From: Verrucomicrobiaceae bacterium UBA1938
GTDB lineage: Bacteria > Verrucomicrobiota > Verrucomicrobiia > Verrucomicrobiales > Verrucomicrobiaceae
Assembly: GCA_002336895.1 (NCBI GenBank)
Contig: DDFC01000020.1
Span: 292,174-356,173, forward strand
Reading direction: 5' to 3'
Length of the DNA stretch: 64,000 nucleotides
This document shows, one piece after another, positions 41,564 to 50,012 of the stretch (position 1 is the first letter of the stretch; the number at the start of each line of letters is the position of its first letter). The position numbers and the translations under genes were made by a program. The notes beneath the pieces are model-generated. The model searched no databases. It worked only from the letters and a program-made list of their open reading frames with translations, and was not told the origin of the DNA.

Positions 41564-42786
41564 CAGGATGCCTCCATGAAATCCGCAGGCAGCACTCCCG
41601 CAGGCACGCGGCGCGGCTCGGCAATAAGACGCACCATTTTATCAAAGACATCTCGGCCGCGGATGATCTCGATCTCCACACGCATGAAGTAGAAGGGGAT
41701 GTCGGCCTCCGGCAGCTTGGTGAAGCGCACGTAGTCCTTCTCCGTGGTGACCATGCAGTGCACATCCCGCCGCGTGCAGCGCTCGACGAACTGCTTGAGC
41801 TCCGGTCCGCGAAAGCGGTGATGGTCCGCAAAGCGTGCGGTCACCTCCACCTTGGCCCCCAGCCTGCGCAGGCCATTTTCAAAGCTCTCCGGCACGGCGA
41901 TTCCTGAAAGCGCGCCTACAAACTTGTCCCGCAGACCGTCGATGGGAATGCGTTCTCCGGTGTGGATGTTTTCAAAGTGCACCGTGCGGTGGCGGCATTC
42001 GATGATCTCGGCGGCGCGGTTGTAGCGGCGGATCTGCTTCACCACGTCCTCGCTGTCGCCGTCGGATTTGGTGATGAAGATGTAGCTGGCGCGGCGCAGG
42101 CTGCGGGGGGGCTCGCGCAGGGTGCCGCGTGGCAGCATGTAGCCATTCACACCAAAGGCGGCCGTTTTGTCGATCAGCACAATGTCATGCCGGTGCTTGA
42201 GCTTGAGGTACTGCAGCCCGTCATCCAGCACCAGCACGTCCGCGCCAAACTGCTGGATGGCATGCGCTCCGGCTTTGACGCGGTTTTTGTCCACCACCAC
42301 CGGGATGCCGGGGCAGTTTTTCGCCAGCATGTAGGGCTCGTCCCCGGCATTGTGAGAATCCAGCAGCACTTTCTCGCCATCGGAGACGATGCGTGGCGGA
42401 GGCTCGGCGGGCTTGGGGATGAAGCCCAGACGTGCGGCCAGCTTTTTGGAGAAGGGCAGCTTTTTCTGCCGCTTGCTCTTGTAGCCGCGGCTCAGGATGC
42501 AGACGCGGCGCCCATGGTCATGCAGCGCCTTGGCCAGCATCTCGACCACAGGAGTCTTGCCGGTGCCGCCGGTGGTGAGGTTCCCCACACTGATGACCGG
42601 CACGCCCAGATGGTGGTCGTGGATGTAGCGGTGGCGGTAGAGATAGAGCCGTGTGCGCACCGCCGCAGAGTAGATGCCCGAAAGACCACGGAAAATCACC
42701 CGCAGCAGCGAGGCACGGATGCCGCGGCGGTTGTTGATCACCACGTCGATGACGAAGTTTTCGATGTCTTCCAGAGTGTCTCTCAC
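41563..42786 (-). CDS. lpxK: Tetraacyldisaccharide 4'-kinase LpxK
   Basis: A 407-residue kinase that phosphorylates the 4' position of the lipid A disaccharide. It has one N-terminal membrane-associated helix, the P-loop GGTGKTPVVEMLA, LSRGYKSK, GDEPYMLAKNCPGIPVVVDKNR and the DDGLQYLKLKHRHDIVLID motif. This supports an LPS-containing outer membrane. The start is GTG at 42786. It heads a coupled operon with fdhD, a membrane protein and a cysteine desulfurase. Length is above the usual 320-330 residues because of an N-terminal extension. Confidence 0.94.
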   Translation of the reverse strand: MRDTLEDIENFVIDVVINNRRGIRASLLRVIFRGLSGIYSAAVRTRLYLYRHRYIHDHHLGVPVISVGNLTTGGTGKTPVVEMLAKALHDHGRRVCILSRGYKSKRQKKLPFSKKLAARLGFIPKPAEPPPRIVSDGEKVLLDSHNAGDEPYMLAKNCPGIPVVVDKNRVKAGAHAIQQFGADVLVLDDGLQYLKLKHRHDIVLIDKTAAFGVNGYMLPRGTLREPPRSLRRASYIFITKSDGDSEDVVKQIRRYNRAAEIIECRHRTVHFENIHTGERIPIDGLRDKFVGALSGIAVPESFENGLRRLGAKVEVTARFADHHRFRGPELKQFVERCTRRDVHCMVTTEKDYVRFTKLPEADIPFYFMRVEIEIIRGRDVFDKMVRLIAEPRRVPAGVLPADFMEAS

Positions 42787-42868
42787 AGACGGGCATAGGA
42801 GGCGGGAAAGCGTGCCACGTCAATGAGACGCCTTGCTGTTTCCGGCGGAGTTTCGTAGCCTCGCGGAA

Positions 42869-44512
42869 ATGAAAACTTTTTTCCGGATGCTGTCAGGTTT
42901 GTTGATCACCGCTCATTCTGCCCATGCGGGCACTCTGGCCGAGGCAGCTGCACGCAAGGCCAGGCTATTGCCGGCGGGCTGCATCGTGACCGGAGAGCGA
43001 ATAGGCGACCAGGTGACCTATGCCATGGCTGGCAAGGCTCCTGAGGCAGGAGACTCGAAGCCTGAAAAGATCGTGTTTGAGATTGGCTCGATCTCCAAGG
43101 TCTTCACCGGACTGCTGCTGGCCCAGGCGGTGGTGGATCAAAAGGTGACACTGGAGACCACGATCGGCAGTCTGCTGGAAGGGAAGGTGAAGTGTGCCGA
43201 TCCACGTGTGGCGGCCATCACACTGAAGCAGCTGGCCACCCACACCAGCGGCCTGCCTCGGCTGCCAGAGAATGCCATCGCAGGCGCCCTCGAAGAGGAT
43301 CCGTATGCAAACTACGATGAAAAACTGCTGTGGAGTTATCTCACCACCGCAAAGCTTGAGGGTGAGAGCCCTTTCACATTCAGCTACTCAAATCTCGGCA
43401 TGGGGCTCCTCGGGCATCTGCTGGGAGGGGTCTATCAGACGTCATGGGACAAGGCGGTGGTGGGAAAAATCTGCCGGCCGCTGGGCATGCAGGACACGGC
43501 TCTCCACCCTGAATCCAAGCAGCTGCTGGCCACACCCCACGATGGTGGCAAGGAGACCAAGCCCTGGCATATGGATGCCCTTGCTGGCTGTGGTGCGTTG
43601 CGCAGCACAGCGGCGGACCTCATGACATTCGGCGAGGCGTTGCTCCATCCTGAACAGACTCCGCTGAAGGAGGCATTCGCGCTGGCTCTGCAGCCTCAGG
43701 CTGACGCAGCCTCCATGGGCGGGCAGATCGGCCTGGGCGTGCTGATGGGGAAGTTTGATGGCGATGCGAGTCTGCACCACGACGGTGGTACCGGAGGGTT
43801 CTGCTCCGGACTGCAGGTGATCCCTGCCAGGGGAATCGTACGTGTCGTCTTGATCAACAACAACACCCTGGCTGGCAGCGAGGTGATCGCTGGCACATCC
43901 ACAGTCAAGCCGGTCGATCCTGCGACCCAGAAAGAGATCACGCTTTCCGCGGAGATGATGAAGCAGTACCCCGGCCTGTATGATCTCGACCGCGACACGC
44001 GCTTCATCGTGAAGCTCCAAGAAGACCGTCTGTTCGTAAAGCTGACCGGCCAGCCGTTTCTGCGGCTTTTTGCCAAGGCACCGGACCGCTTTTTCATGAA
44101 GGAGGTGGCGGCGGAGGTCGCCTTTAACCGGCGCGAGGGAGCCATTCAGTCGCTGACATTGTTTCAAAATGGCAATGAGATCACCGCAAAGCTCAGCTCC
44201 ACCCCGCCGCCGGAGTACAAGCTGGGCTCCGCCAAGGCGCTGCAGCCCTATGCCGGAGAGTATGCGCTGATGGGGATGAAAAAAGTCACCGTCTCTGTGC
44301 GTGGGCGCACTCTTTTCGCCCAGATCGAAGGCCAGCCGGTGTTGCCCGTCTTTGAAACAGAGGCTGACCGGTTTGAATTCGATGTGGTAAAGGCGGCTCT
44401 CGTCTTCACCCGGGATGATCAGCAGCAGATCAATGGATTCACCCTGCTGCAAAACGGGATGACTGTTCCGGCCCCTCGGGTCAAGACCCCATCCAGTGCC
44501 CCGTCGAAGTGA
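42869..44512 (+). CDS. Serine beta-lactamase-like / penicillin-binding protein
   Basis: A 547-residue exported protein of the class C beta-lactamase/AmpC-type serine hydrolase superfamily. Motifs are Ser74-I-S-K77, YSN in FTFSYSNLG, and HDGGTGG in place of KTG. Residues after about 370 hold an extra domain of beta strands (repeated LTGQPFLRLFAKAPDRF- and QPVLPVFETEADRF-type units), as in lipocalin-like C-terminal repeats of DUF3471 or related proteins. The substrate could be a peptide, ester or lactam. ATG 42869 yields a short signal peptide. Its end overlaps the convergent ArsR-methyltransferase gene by 32 nt. Confidence 0.85.
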   Translation: MKTFFRMLSGLLITAHSAHAGTLAEAAARKARLLPAGCIVTGERIGDQVTYAMAGKAPEAGDSKPEKIVFEIGSISKVFTGLLLAQAVVDQKVTLETTIGSLLEGKVKCADPRVAAITLKQLATHTSGLPRLPENAIAGALEEDPYANYDEKLLWSYLTTAKLEGESPFTFSYSNLGMGLLGHLLGGVYQTSWDKAVVGKICRPLGMQDTALHPESKQLLATPHDGGKETKPWHMDALAGCGALRSTAADLMTFGEALLHPEQTPLKEAFALALQPQADAASMGGQIGLGVLMGKFDGDASLHHDGGTGGFCSGLQVIPARGIVRVVLINNNTLAGSEVIAGTSTVKPVDPATQKEITLSAEMMKQYPGLYDLDRDTRFIVKLQEDRLFVKLTGQPFLRLFAKAPDRFFMKEVAAEVAFNRREGAIQSLTLFQNGNEITAKLSSTPPPEYKLGSAKALQPYAGEYALMGMKKVTVSVRGRTLFAQIEGQPVLPVFETEADRFEFDVVKAALVFTRDDQQQINGFTLLQNGMTVPAPRVKTPSSAPSK

Positions 44513-45458
44513 GGCGGTTTTCCTTCTCAGCGAGCGCCAGCACTGTCTGGAAGTGGGGGCTCTTGCTCTCCCGGTGCACCACGCTGGTTTCGATCTTTCT
44601 GAAGCCCGCCTTGGTCAGCATTTCGTGAAGGTCGCTTTCGGAAAAGCCCAGCCAGACATCGGCATAAAGCTCGCGTGCCTGCTCAAACTGGTGCTTCAGC
44701 AGATCCAGCACCACGATGCGTCCGCCGGGGCGCAGGATGCTGAAGGCTGCCTTGAGCGCCTTTTCTGGATTTTGCGCGTGGTGCAGTGCCTGGCTGAGAA
44801 AGACCAGATCCACGCTCAGCGGCGGGATGGGCGGAGCTTCGATGTCGCCGAGACGAAATTCGAGATTGGTAAAGCCATGCTTGCTCGCCAGCTCTGCACC
44901 GTAGGCCACCATCTTCTCGCTGCTGTCCACAGCGATCACTTTTTTGGCGCGCTCGGCCAGCAGCTGGGAGAGCGTGCCCTCGCCAGCGCCGAGGTCGGCG
45001 ATGACCAGCGGGGGCATGAGCTTGAGCAGGGTCTCGCCCAGGCCTTTCCATGAGCGGCCAGGGATGTAGTGGCGGCCAAACTTGCCCGCCAGAGCGTCAA
45101 AGTAGGCCTTGGCCGTCTGCGCGCGCTTCTTCAGCACGATCTGCAGCGCATCGGCATCCTTGGCCACCTCGCGCAGCTCAGCACCCGCCGCCTCCAGCAG
45201 GGCCAGAAAGTGCTCGTGTGTCGGCTGGTCTTTGGTGCCAGGGCGGTCCAGCTGGTAGAGACGGTTCTTGCCGCTGCGGCGGTCATTCACCAAGCCTGCA
45301 GTCTTCAGCTTGGCCAGCTGCGCGGAGATGTTGGACTGCGGGAGAGAGAGCACTTCCTGCAGCTCCGCCACACTGAGCTCCTCCTGCTTGAGCAGCAGCA
45401 GAAGCCGCACCCGGGTGGGGTCGGCAATGAGGCTGAGAGATTTCAGGACGGAGGCCAA
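44481..45458 (-). CDS. ArsR-family regulator fused to a SAM-dependent methyltransferase
   Basis: A 325-residue protein: an N-terminal ArsR helix-turn-helix (ADPTRVRLLLLLKQEELSVAELQ, SQSNISAQLAKLKTAGLV-like recognition helix), then a class I methyltransferase. The SAM motif is VIADLGAGEGTLSQLLAE, with AVDSSEKMV and a D/N-P-P-like GGRIVVLDLL. Fusions of this kind are known in several phyla, and their ligand or substrate is mostly untested. The likely start is TTG 45458, since no ATG is in frame; this is uncertain. It converges with the beta-lactamase-like gene. Confidence 0.85.
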   Translation of the reverse strand: MASVLKSLSLIADPTRVRLLLLLKQEELSVAELQEVLSLPQSNISAQLAKLKTAGLVNDRRSGKNRLYQLDRPGTKDQPTHEHFLALLEAAGAELREVAKDADALQIVLKKRAQTAKAYFDALAGKFGRHYIPGRSWKGLGETLLKLMPPLVIADLGAGEGTLSQLLAERAKKVIAVDSSEKMVAYGAELASKHGFTNLEFRLGDIEAPPIPPLSVDLVFLSQALHHAQNPEKALKAAFSILRPGGRIVVLDLLKHQFEQARELYADVWLGFSESDLHEMLTKAGFRKIETSVVHRESKSPHFQTVLALAEKENRLTSTGHWMGS

Positions 45459-45527
45459 GATAAAATCATCGTATCAACGCATGATGATTCATCAATGTTT
45501 TAGTTTTGAGGCTGGTGGGTGGCCTCT

Positions 45528-46220
45528 TCAGAGCTTCGAGGCCGCCCAGATGCCTGTCTTGCCCTGCTGCGCCAGCCGCCTCAGCACCTGCAGCTCCAAA
45601 GCATAATCATTGATGGAGCGGGCGTCTCCCGGCAGGCTGGAGGTTACGCCTGCCACGCGGGCGTAGCCGTTCTGCACCAGCAGGTCGGCCAGATAGACCT
45701 GCTTGCCAGGTCTCAGCTCCACCATGATCAGGGCATAGTAGCGGCTGAGGCCGGGTACCTCCTCCCAGCGCGTCATCACGGTGAAGGTGTGGTCTTTGAG
45801 GAGCTGAGTCACATACTGCACGGCGCGCTGCCCTTCCTCGATGATCCGCTGGCTGCTCACACCAAAGTAGCGCGCCTGCTCCTGCACGCGCTGCGGGTGG
45901 GTCAGGGAGGCGTCCAGCGCATCGACGTAGTAGAGAACGAAAATGTGCTCATCTTCTGTGTCGCTGACCTTGATGCGGAGCGTGTCGGCCTCGTTGGCAC
46001 GGCTCTCGATGAGACGGGCCTTCGGGAAGATCCGGAACTCCGGCAGCGGTGCGCGCCCGGGATCTGTCTGCATCTGCCCTCCCGGCACCTGGGCCCCTCC
46101 CACGGGCAGCGCCTGCAGAGGCAGCGGATGGTTTTCTTTCAGCAGCACTGCCACGAGCACAATGATCAGCACCAGCACGCAGGTGATGGCGAGATTGAGC
46201 AATGTGTCACGGAAAGGCAT
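45528..46220 (-). CDS. Membrane-anchored staphylococcal-nuclease-like protein
   Basis: A 230-residue protein with one N-terminal membrane helix (LAITCVLVLIIVLVAVLL) and a C-terminal SNase-like OB fold: YYVDALDASLTHPQ, a RYFGVSSQRI helix, LLVQNGYARV and the late LRRLAQQGKTGIW. Catalytic residues of staphylococcal nuclease (R, D, E) are not clearly all kept; TNase activity is therefore uncertain. Its outward domain may handle DNA at the envelope. Confidence 0.72.
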   Translation of the reverse strand: MPFRDTLLNLAITCVLVLIIVLVAVLLKENHPLPLQALPVGGAQVPGGQMQTDPGRAPLPEFRIFPKARLIESRANEADTLRIKVSDTEDEHIFVLYYVDALDASLTHPQRVQEQARYFGVSSQRIIEEGQRAVQYVTQLLKDHTFTVMTRWEEVPGLSRYYALIMVELRPGKQVYLADLLVQNGYARVAGVTSSLPGDARSINDYALELQVLRRLAQQGKTGIWAASKL

Positions 46221-46349
46221 GCGGCGCGGCTGCAGGAGAGACGGGCCAATGTCCCGCGTTTGGGGGTAGGCTCAAGTTTCAAGTGCTGCGAGCATGAGAA
46301 TGCCGCCGCTATGGAAATTCTACAGGAAAGAGTTTCCCGATGATCGCGT

Positions 46350-46373
46350 AATTGGTATGACCTCCTACCAATT
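46350..46373. promoter_or_regulatory. FadR/GntR-type operator
   Basis: AATTGGTA (46350-46357) and TACCAATT (46366-46373) form perfect 8-bp arms around an 8-nt spacer. The TTGGT/ACCAA half-sites are characteristic of FCD-type GntR regulators. The right arm ends 2 nt before the start codon of the GntR gene, so binding would block its own transcription or initiation. Confidence 0.7.
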
Positions 46374-46375
46374 GC

Positions 46376-47080
46376 ATGATCATTTCCCCGCTCAAATCAT
46401 CGCCCTCGCTCGTGGAGCAGGTGTGCTCACGACTGGCGCTTCAGCTTCGGGATGAGGCAGACTCTGGCGATGGCAGGCTGCCGCCGGAGCGCCAGATGGC
46501 CGAGCGCCTGGGCGTGAGCCGCACCGTGCTGCGGGAGGCCACGAAGAGGCTGGAACTGCAGGGACTGCTGGAAATCCGCCACGGCAGCGGCATCCGCGCT
46601 GTGAACCGGCTGCACAAGCCGCTCAGCAGCTCTGTGGCGATCCTGCTGCCGGAGGTGGCAGAGCGACTGCGCCAGCTGATCGAGGCCCGTGCGGCGATTG
46701 AGCCCGAGATCGCACGACAGGCCGCAGTGAAAGCCAAAGCCGCCGATGTGAAACAACTGAGGGGTGTCCATGAGCGCCTCGTCGCGGCGAAATCTCACGA
46801 AGACGAGGTGGAGGCGGACATCGACTTTCACCGCACGCTGGCCCGCATCGCAGGAAATGAGATCCTCAAGCTCATGCTGGAGTCGCTGGCGGATCTTGGG
46901 CGTGAGAGCCGGCGGGTGACGATTGGCAATGTGGGCAGGCAGCGCGCCATTGATCACCACACGGCAATCCTTAATGCCGTGGCGGCACATGATGCCGATG
47001 CCGCCGCCTGTGCGATGAAGCACCACATGGAGGAAGCGGCGCGCGATCTGACGGGAGCCAGACCAAAAGCGAAACGATGA
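46376..47080 (+). CDS. FadR/FCD-type GntR regulator
   Basis: A 234-residue regulator. The N-terminal winged helix reads LPPERQMAERLGVSRTVLREA, followed by the FCD effector domain with EVEADIDFHRTLARIAGN and DHHTAILNAVAAHD; the His and Asp residues fit the family's metal site. Effectors of this class are sugar acids or related carboxylates, which fits the downstream lyase and hydroxyacid dehydrogenase. The stop overlaps the next start codon (ATGA, 47077-47080), so it heads the operon. Confidence 0.9.
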   Translation: MIISPLKSSPSLVEQVCSRLALQLRDEADSGDGRLPPERQMAERLGVSRTVLREATKRLELQGLLEIRHGSGIRAVNRLHKPLSSSVAILLPEVAERLRQLIEARAAIEPEIARQAAVKAKAADVKQLRGVHERLVAAKSHEDEVEADIDFHRTLARIAGNEILKLMLESLADLGRESRRVTIGNVGRQRAIDHHTAILNAVAAHDADAAACAMKHHMEEAARDLTGARPKAKR

Positions 47081-50010
47081 AAACCACGCTCTTCATCCTA
47101 CTGGCGGCGACTCCCGCTCTCGCCGTGGATTTCGACCATGACATCCGCCCGCTGCTGCAGCAGCACTGCGTCGAATGCCATGGCGAAAAGAAACAGAAGG
47201 GCGAGCTGCGCCTGGATGCCAGGGTCTTTGCCTTCAAAGGTGGCCATGACGGACCGGCCATCGTAGCCGGGGACACGGCCAAAAGCCTGCTCTTTCAGCG
47301 CATTCATTCCACCGATGATGACAAACGCATGCCTCCGAAGGGAGAGCCGCTTTCTCCGGCGCAGATCGCATTGATCCAGTCATGGATCCAGGCGGGGGCC
47401 GTGTGGCCCGAAAACGCCGCCGACAAAGCCGCCGCCGTGGACAAGCGCCTCCAGCATTGGGCCGTGCAGCCCGTGCGCTCGGCGAAAGGCGCCACCATCG
47501 ATTCGCTGATCAATGCGAAGCTGGAGGAGAAAAATCTCACCATGTCAACGGCTGCCGACCGGCGCACTCTCATCCGCCGGTTGAGCTTTGATCTCGTCGG
47601 TCTGCCACCCACTCCGGAGCGGGTGGAGCAGTTTGTGAAAGATGCAGATCCCCGAGCCTATGAAAAGCTGGTGGATGAGCTGCTGCGCTCTCCGCACTAC
47701 GGGGAGCGCTGGGCGCGTCACTGGCTGGACATCGCCCATTACGCTGACACGCATGGCTTTGAGCGCGACCAGCTGCGCCCAAACGCATGGCGCTACCGGG
47801 ACTACGTGATCGATTCTCTCAATGCGGACAAGCCATATGATCAGTTCATTCGCGAGCAGATCGCGGGTGATGTGATCGCGCCGAATGATGCGCACGCCGT
47901 CATCGCCACCGGCTTCCTGGCGGCGGGTCCGTGGGATTTTGTGGGGCAGGTGGAAACGAAGAGCGACATGCTCAAACGCGCCGCCCGTGCGGGAGATCTG
48001 GATGACATGGTCACGCAGGTCATTACTTCCACGACGGGCATCACCATCAACTGCGCGCGCTGCCATGATCACAAGCTCGATCCCGTCACGCAGGAGGAGT
48101 ATTACCGCCTGTGGGCTGTGTTTGCCGGAGTGAAGCGCGGGGACCGTGAGGTGGATACTGTAGAGGCCAAACGCATCGCCGGAGAAAAAGCACGCCTCAC
48201 ACGCGGGCAGGCGGTTGTGCACGCCCGCATCGCCAAGCTCAGCGGCGAGGGGCTGGATCTTGCCGCGATGGTGGGTGGCGGTGTCAAAGGCCGGGGCATT
48301 GACCTGCGTACCGGCAATCTGACGAGCGACAAGCTCGGCTACCATCGCGACATCCAGACGAACCGGCTGCAGCGCATCGAGTGGCCTGCGGATGTGGAGG
48401 ACTCGGAACGACAGGTGGCGTGGGTCTTTGTGCCAGATGGCAGGAATCCTGTGCCGGTGGCTGCCAAGGTCGAAACGAAAGGACTGCCTGCCACCAACGG
48501 CCATACTTGGGACGTCATTCGCAACGGCCCGCTGAATGCGCAGCGCAGCACCAAGATTGGCGGCGTGGACTACGCCGAGAAAGAGCACTCCATTCTGGGG
48601 CTGCATGCCAACAGCGGCGTCACCTTTGATCTCGCGAAAATCCGACAGAGCAGCGGCCTCGGCGCCATGCATTTCACGGCGGCGGTGGGATTTGGCGCTG
48701 ATGCGGGAGCAGCGGCCTCGCGGGCTGACTTCACCGTGTATGTGGACGCGGAGATGAAGTTTCAGAAGCTCAAAATGCGGAAAGACGAGTCCACCAATGT
48801 GGATGTGATCATACCTGCGACAGCGAAAACGCTCACGCTCGTGGCCACAGACGGTGGTGATGGCATTGGCAGTGATCTGCTGTTCCTGGGAGATGCACGT
48901 CTGATGCCCGAGGCGGAGCACAGCAGACTGGCCGCAGCCGAGAGGGAGCAGCTGCAAGCACTGCGGGCACAGGCTGCAGAGATGGAAGCCGCGCTCAAAG
49001 CTCTGCATGAACCGGCAAAGGTCTATGCCGTGGTGAGCGATGCCAGGCCGCCGGTGGTCCAGGTGCAGCGGCGTGGCAATCCCGAAGACCCGCAGCAGGC
49101 GGTGCAGCCTGGCACCTTTGCCTGGGCCGGTCATGCGGGCATGGACCTTGGCACGAATGACACACCCGAAGGGCAGAGGCGGCGCCTGCTGGCGGAATGG
49201 ATCACAAATCCCGCCAATCCGCTGACACGCCGTGTGATCGTGAACCGCCTCTGGCATCATCATTTCGGACAGGGCATCGTCGCCACACCGAGCGATTTCG
49301 GTCTCGGTGGCGGCAGGCCGTCGCATCCAGAGCTGCTCGACCTGCTGGCGGAAGAGCTGCTGAGCAGCGGATGGTCCCTGAAGCGCATGCACAAGCTCAT
49401 CGTCATGAGTGCGGCCTATCAGCAGCAGTCTGCTGCATCGAATGAAATGGCCAGCAGCATCGATGCCCAGAATCGCCTGCTGTGGCGGCAGAACCCACGC
49501 AGGCTGGATGCCGAATCCGTGCACGATGCGGTGCTCAGTGTGGCGGGCACTCTGAACCCGGCCATGGGCGGGCCCGGCTATCGGGATTTCAATTTCACCG
49601 AGGCCTACGCGCCCATCTACGACTACATCACGCCCGAGAAGCCCGAGCTTCTGCGTCGCAGCATCTACCGCTTTGTGGTGCGCACCACGCCGCATCAGTT
49701 CATGTCCACGCTGGACTGTCCTGACCCTGCCAATCTCACCCCGGCGCGCGCGCAGACCACCACCGCATTGCAGGCGCTGACGCTGAGCAACAACGAGTTC
49801 ATGCTGCAGCAGGCCAGGAGCCTTGTCACCCGCATCGAAAACGAAACTGACTCACGCACCACAGCCGTTCGTCGGGCGTTTGAGCTTTGTTTTCAGAGGG
49901 AACCCCGGGCTGAAGAACAAAATGCTGCCACTCGTCTGGTGGCCGGTCAGGGGCTCTTCGCGCTCTGCCGGATGCTGCTTAATGCGAATGAGTTTGTGTA
50001 TATCGACTAG
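47077..50010 (+). CDS. PSCyt1/DUF1549/DUF1553 protein
   Basis: A 977-residue exported protein typical of Planctomycetota and Verrucomicrobiota. A signal peptide precedes a cytochrome-c-like PSCyt1 region with C31-V-E-C-H35, where haem may attach. DUF1549 (about 150-350) contains RYYGERWARHWLDIAHYADTHG-like residues, and DUF1553 lies in the C-terminal third (NPLTRRVIVNRLWHHHFGQG, then RLDAESVHDAVLS). A ConA-like or carbohydrate-binding insert lies around 400-600. These proteins often sit beside DUF1501, sulfatases or glycan-degrading genes, as here. Biochemistry is untested. Confidence 0.9.
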   Translation: MKTTLFILLAATPALAVDFDHDIRPLLQQHCVECHGEKKQKGELRLDARVFAFKGGHDGPAIVAGDTAKSLLFQRIHSTDDDKRMPPKGEPLSPAQIALIQSWIQAGAVWPENAADKAAAVDKRLQHWAVQPVRSAKGATIDSLINAKLEEKNLTMSTAADRRTLIRRLSFDLVGLPPTPERVEQFVKDADPRAYEKLVDELLRSPHYGERWARHWLDIAHYADTHGFERDQLRPNAWRYRDYVIDSLNADKPYDQFIREQIAGDVIAPNDAHAVIATGFLAAGPWDFVGQVETKSDMLKRAARAGDLDDMVTQVITSTTGITINCARCHDHKLDPVTQEEYYRLWAVFAGVKRGDREVDTVEAKRIAGEKARLTRGQAVVHARIAKLSGEGLDLAAMVGGGVKGRGIDLRTGNLTSDKLGYHRDIQTNRLQRIEWPADVEDSERQVAWVFVPDGRNPVPVAAKVETKGLPATNGHTWDVIRNGPLNAQRSTKIGGVDYAEKEHSILGLHANSGVTFDLAKIRQSSGLGAMHFTAAVGFGADAGAAASRADFTVYVDAEMKFQKLKMRKDESTNVDVIIPATAKTLTLVATDGGDGIGSDLLFLGDARLMPEAEHSRLAAAEREQLQALRAQAAEMEAALKALHEPAKVYAVVSDARPPVVQVQRRGNPEDPQQAVQPGTFAWAGHAGMDLGTNDTPEGQRRRLLAEWITNPANPLTRRVIVNRLWHHHFGQGIVATPSDFGLGGGRPSHPELLDLLAEELLSSGWSLKRMHKLIVMSAAYQQQSAASNEMASSIDAQNRLLWRQNPRRLDAESVHDAVLSVAGTLNPAMGGPGYRDFNFTEAYAPIYDYITPEKPELLRRSIYRFVVRTTPHQFMSTLDCPDPANLTPARAQTTTALQALTLSNNEFMLQQARSLVTRIENETDSRTTAVRRAFELCFQREPRAEEQNAATRLVAGQGLFALCRMLLNANEFVYID

Positions 50011-50012
50011 CC

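Noticed and set aside
47545..49695. A 716-codon open frame on the minus strand opposite the DUF1553 gene
   Set aside because: It is a high-GC shadow: composition is rich in His, Arg and Gln, no domain is visible, and the plus-strand frame has clear family motifs.
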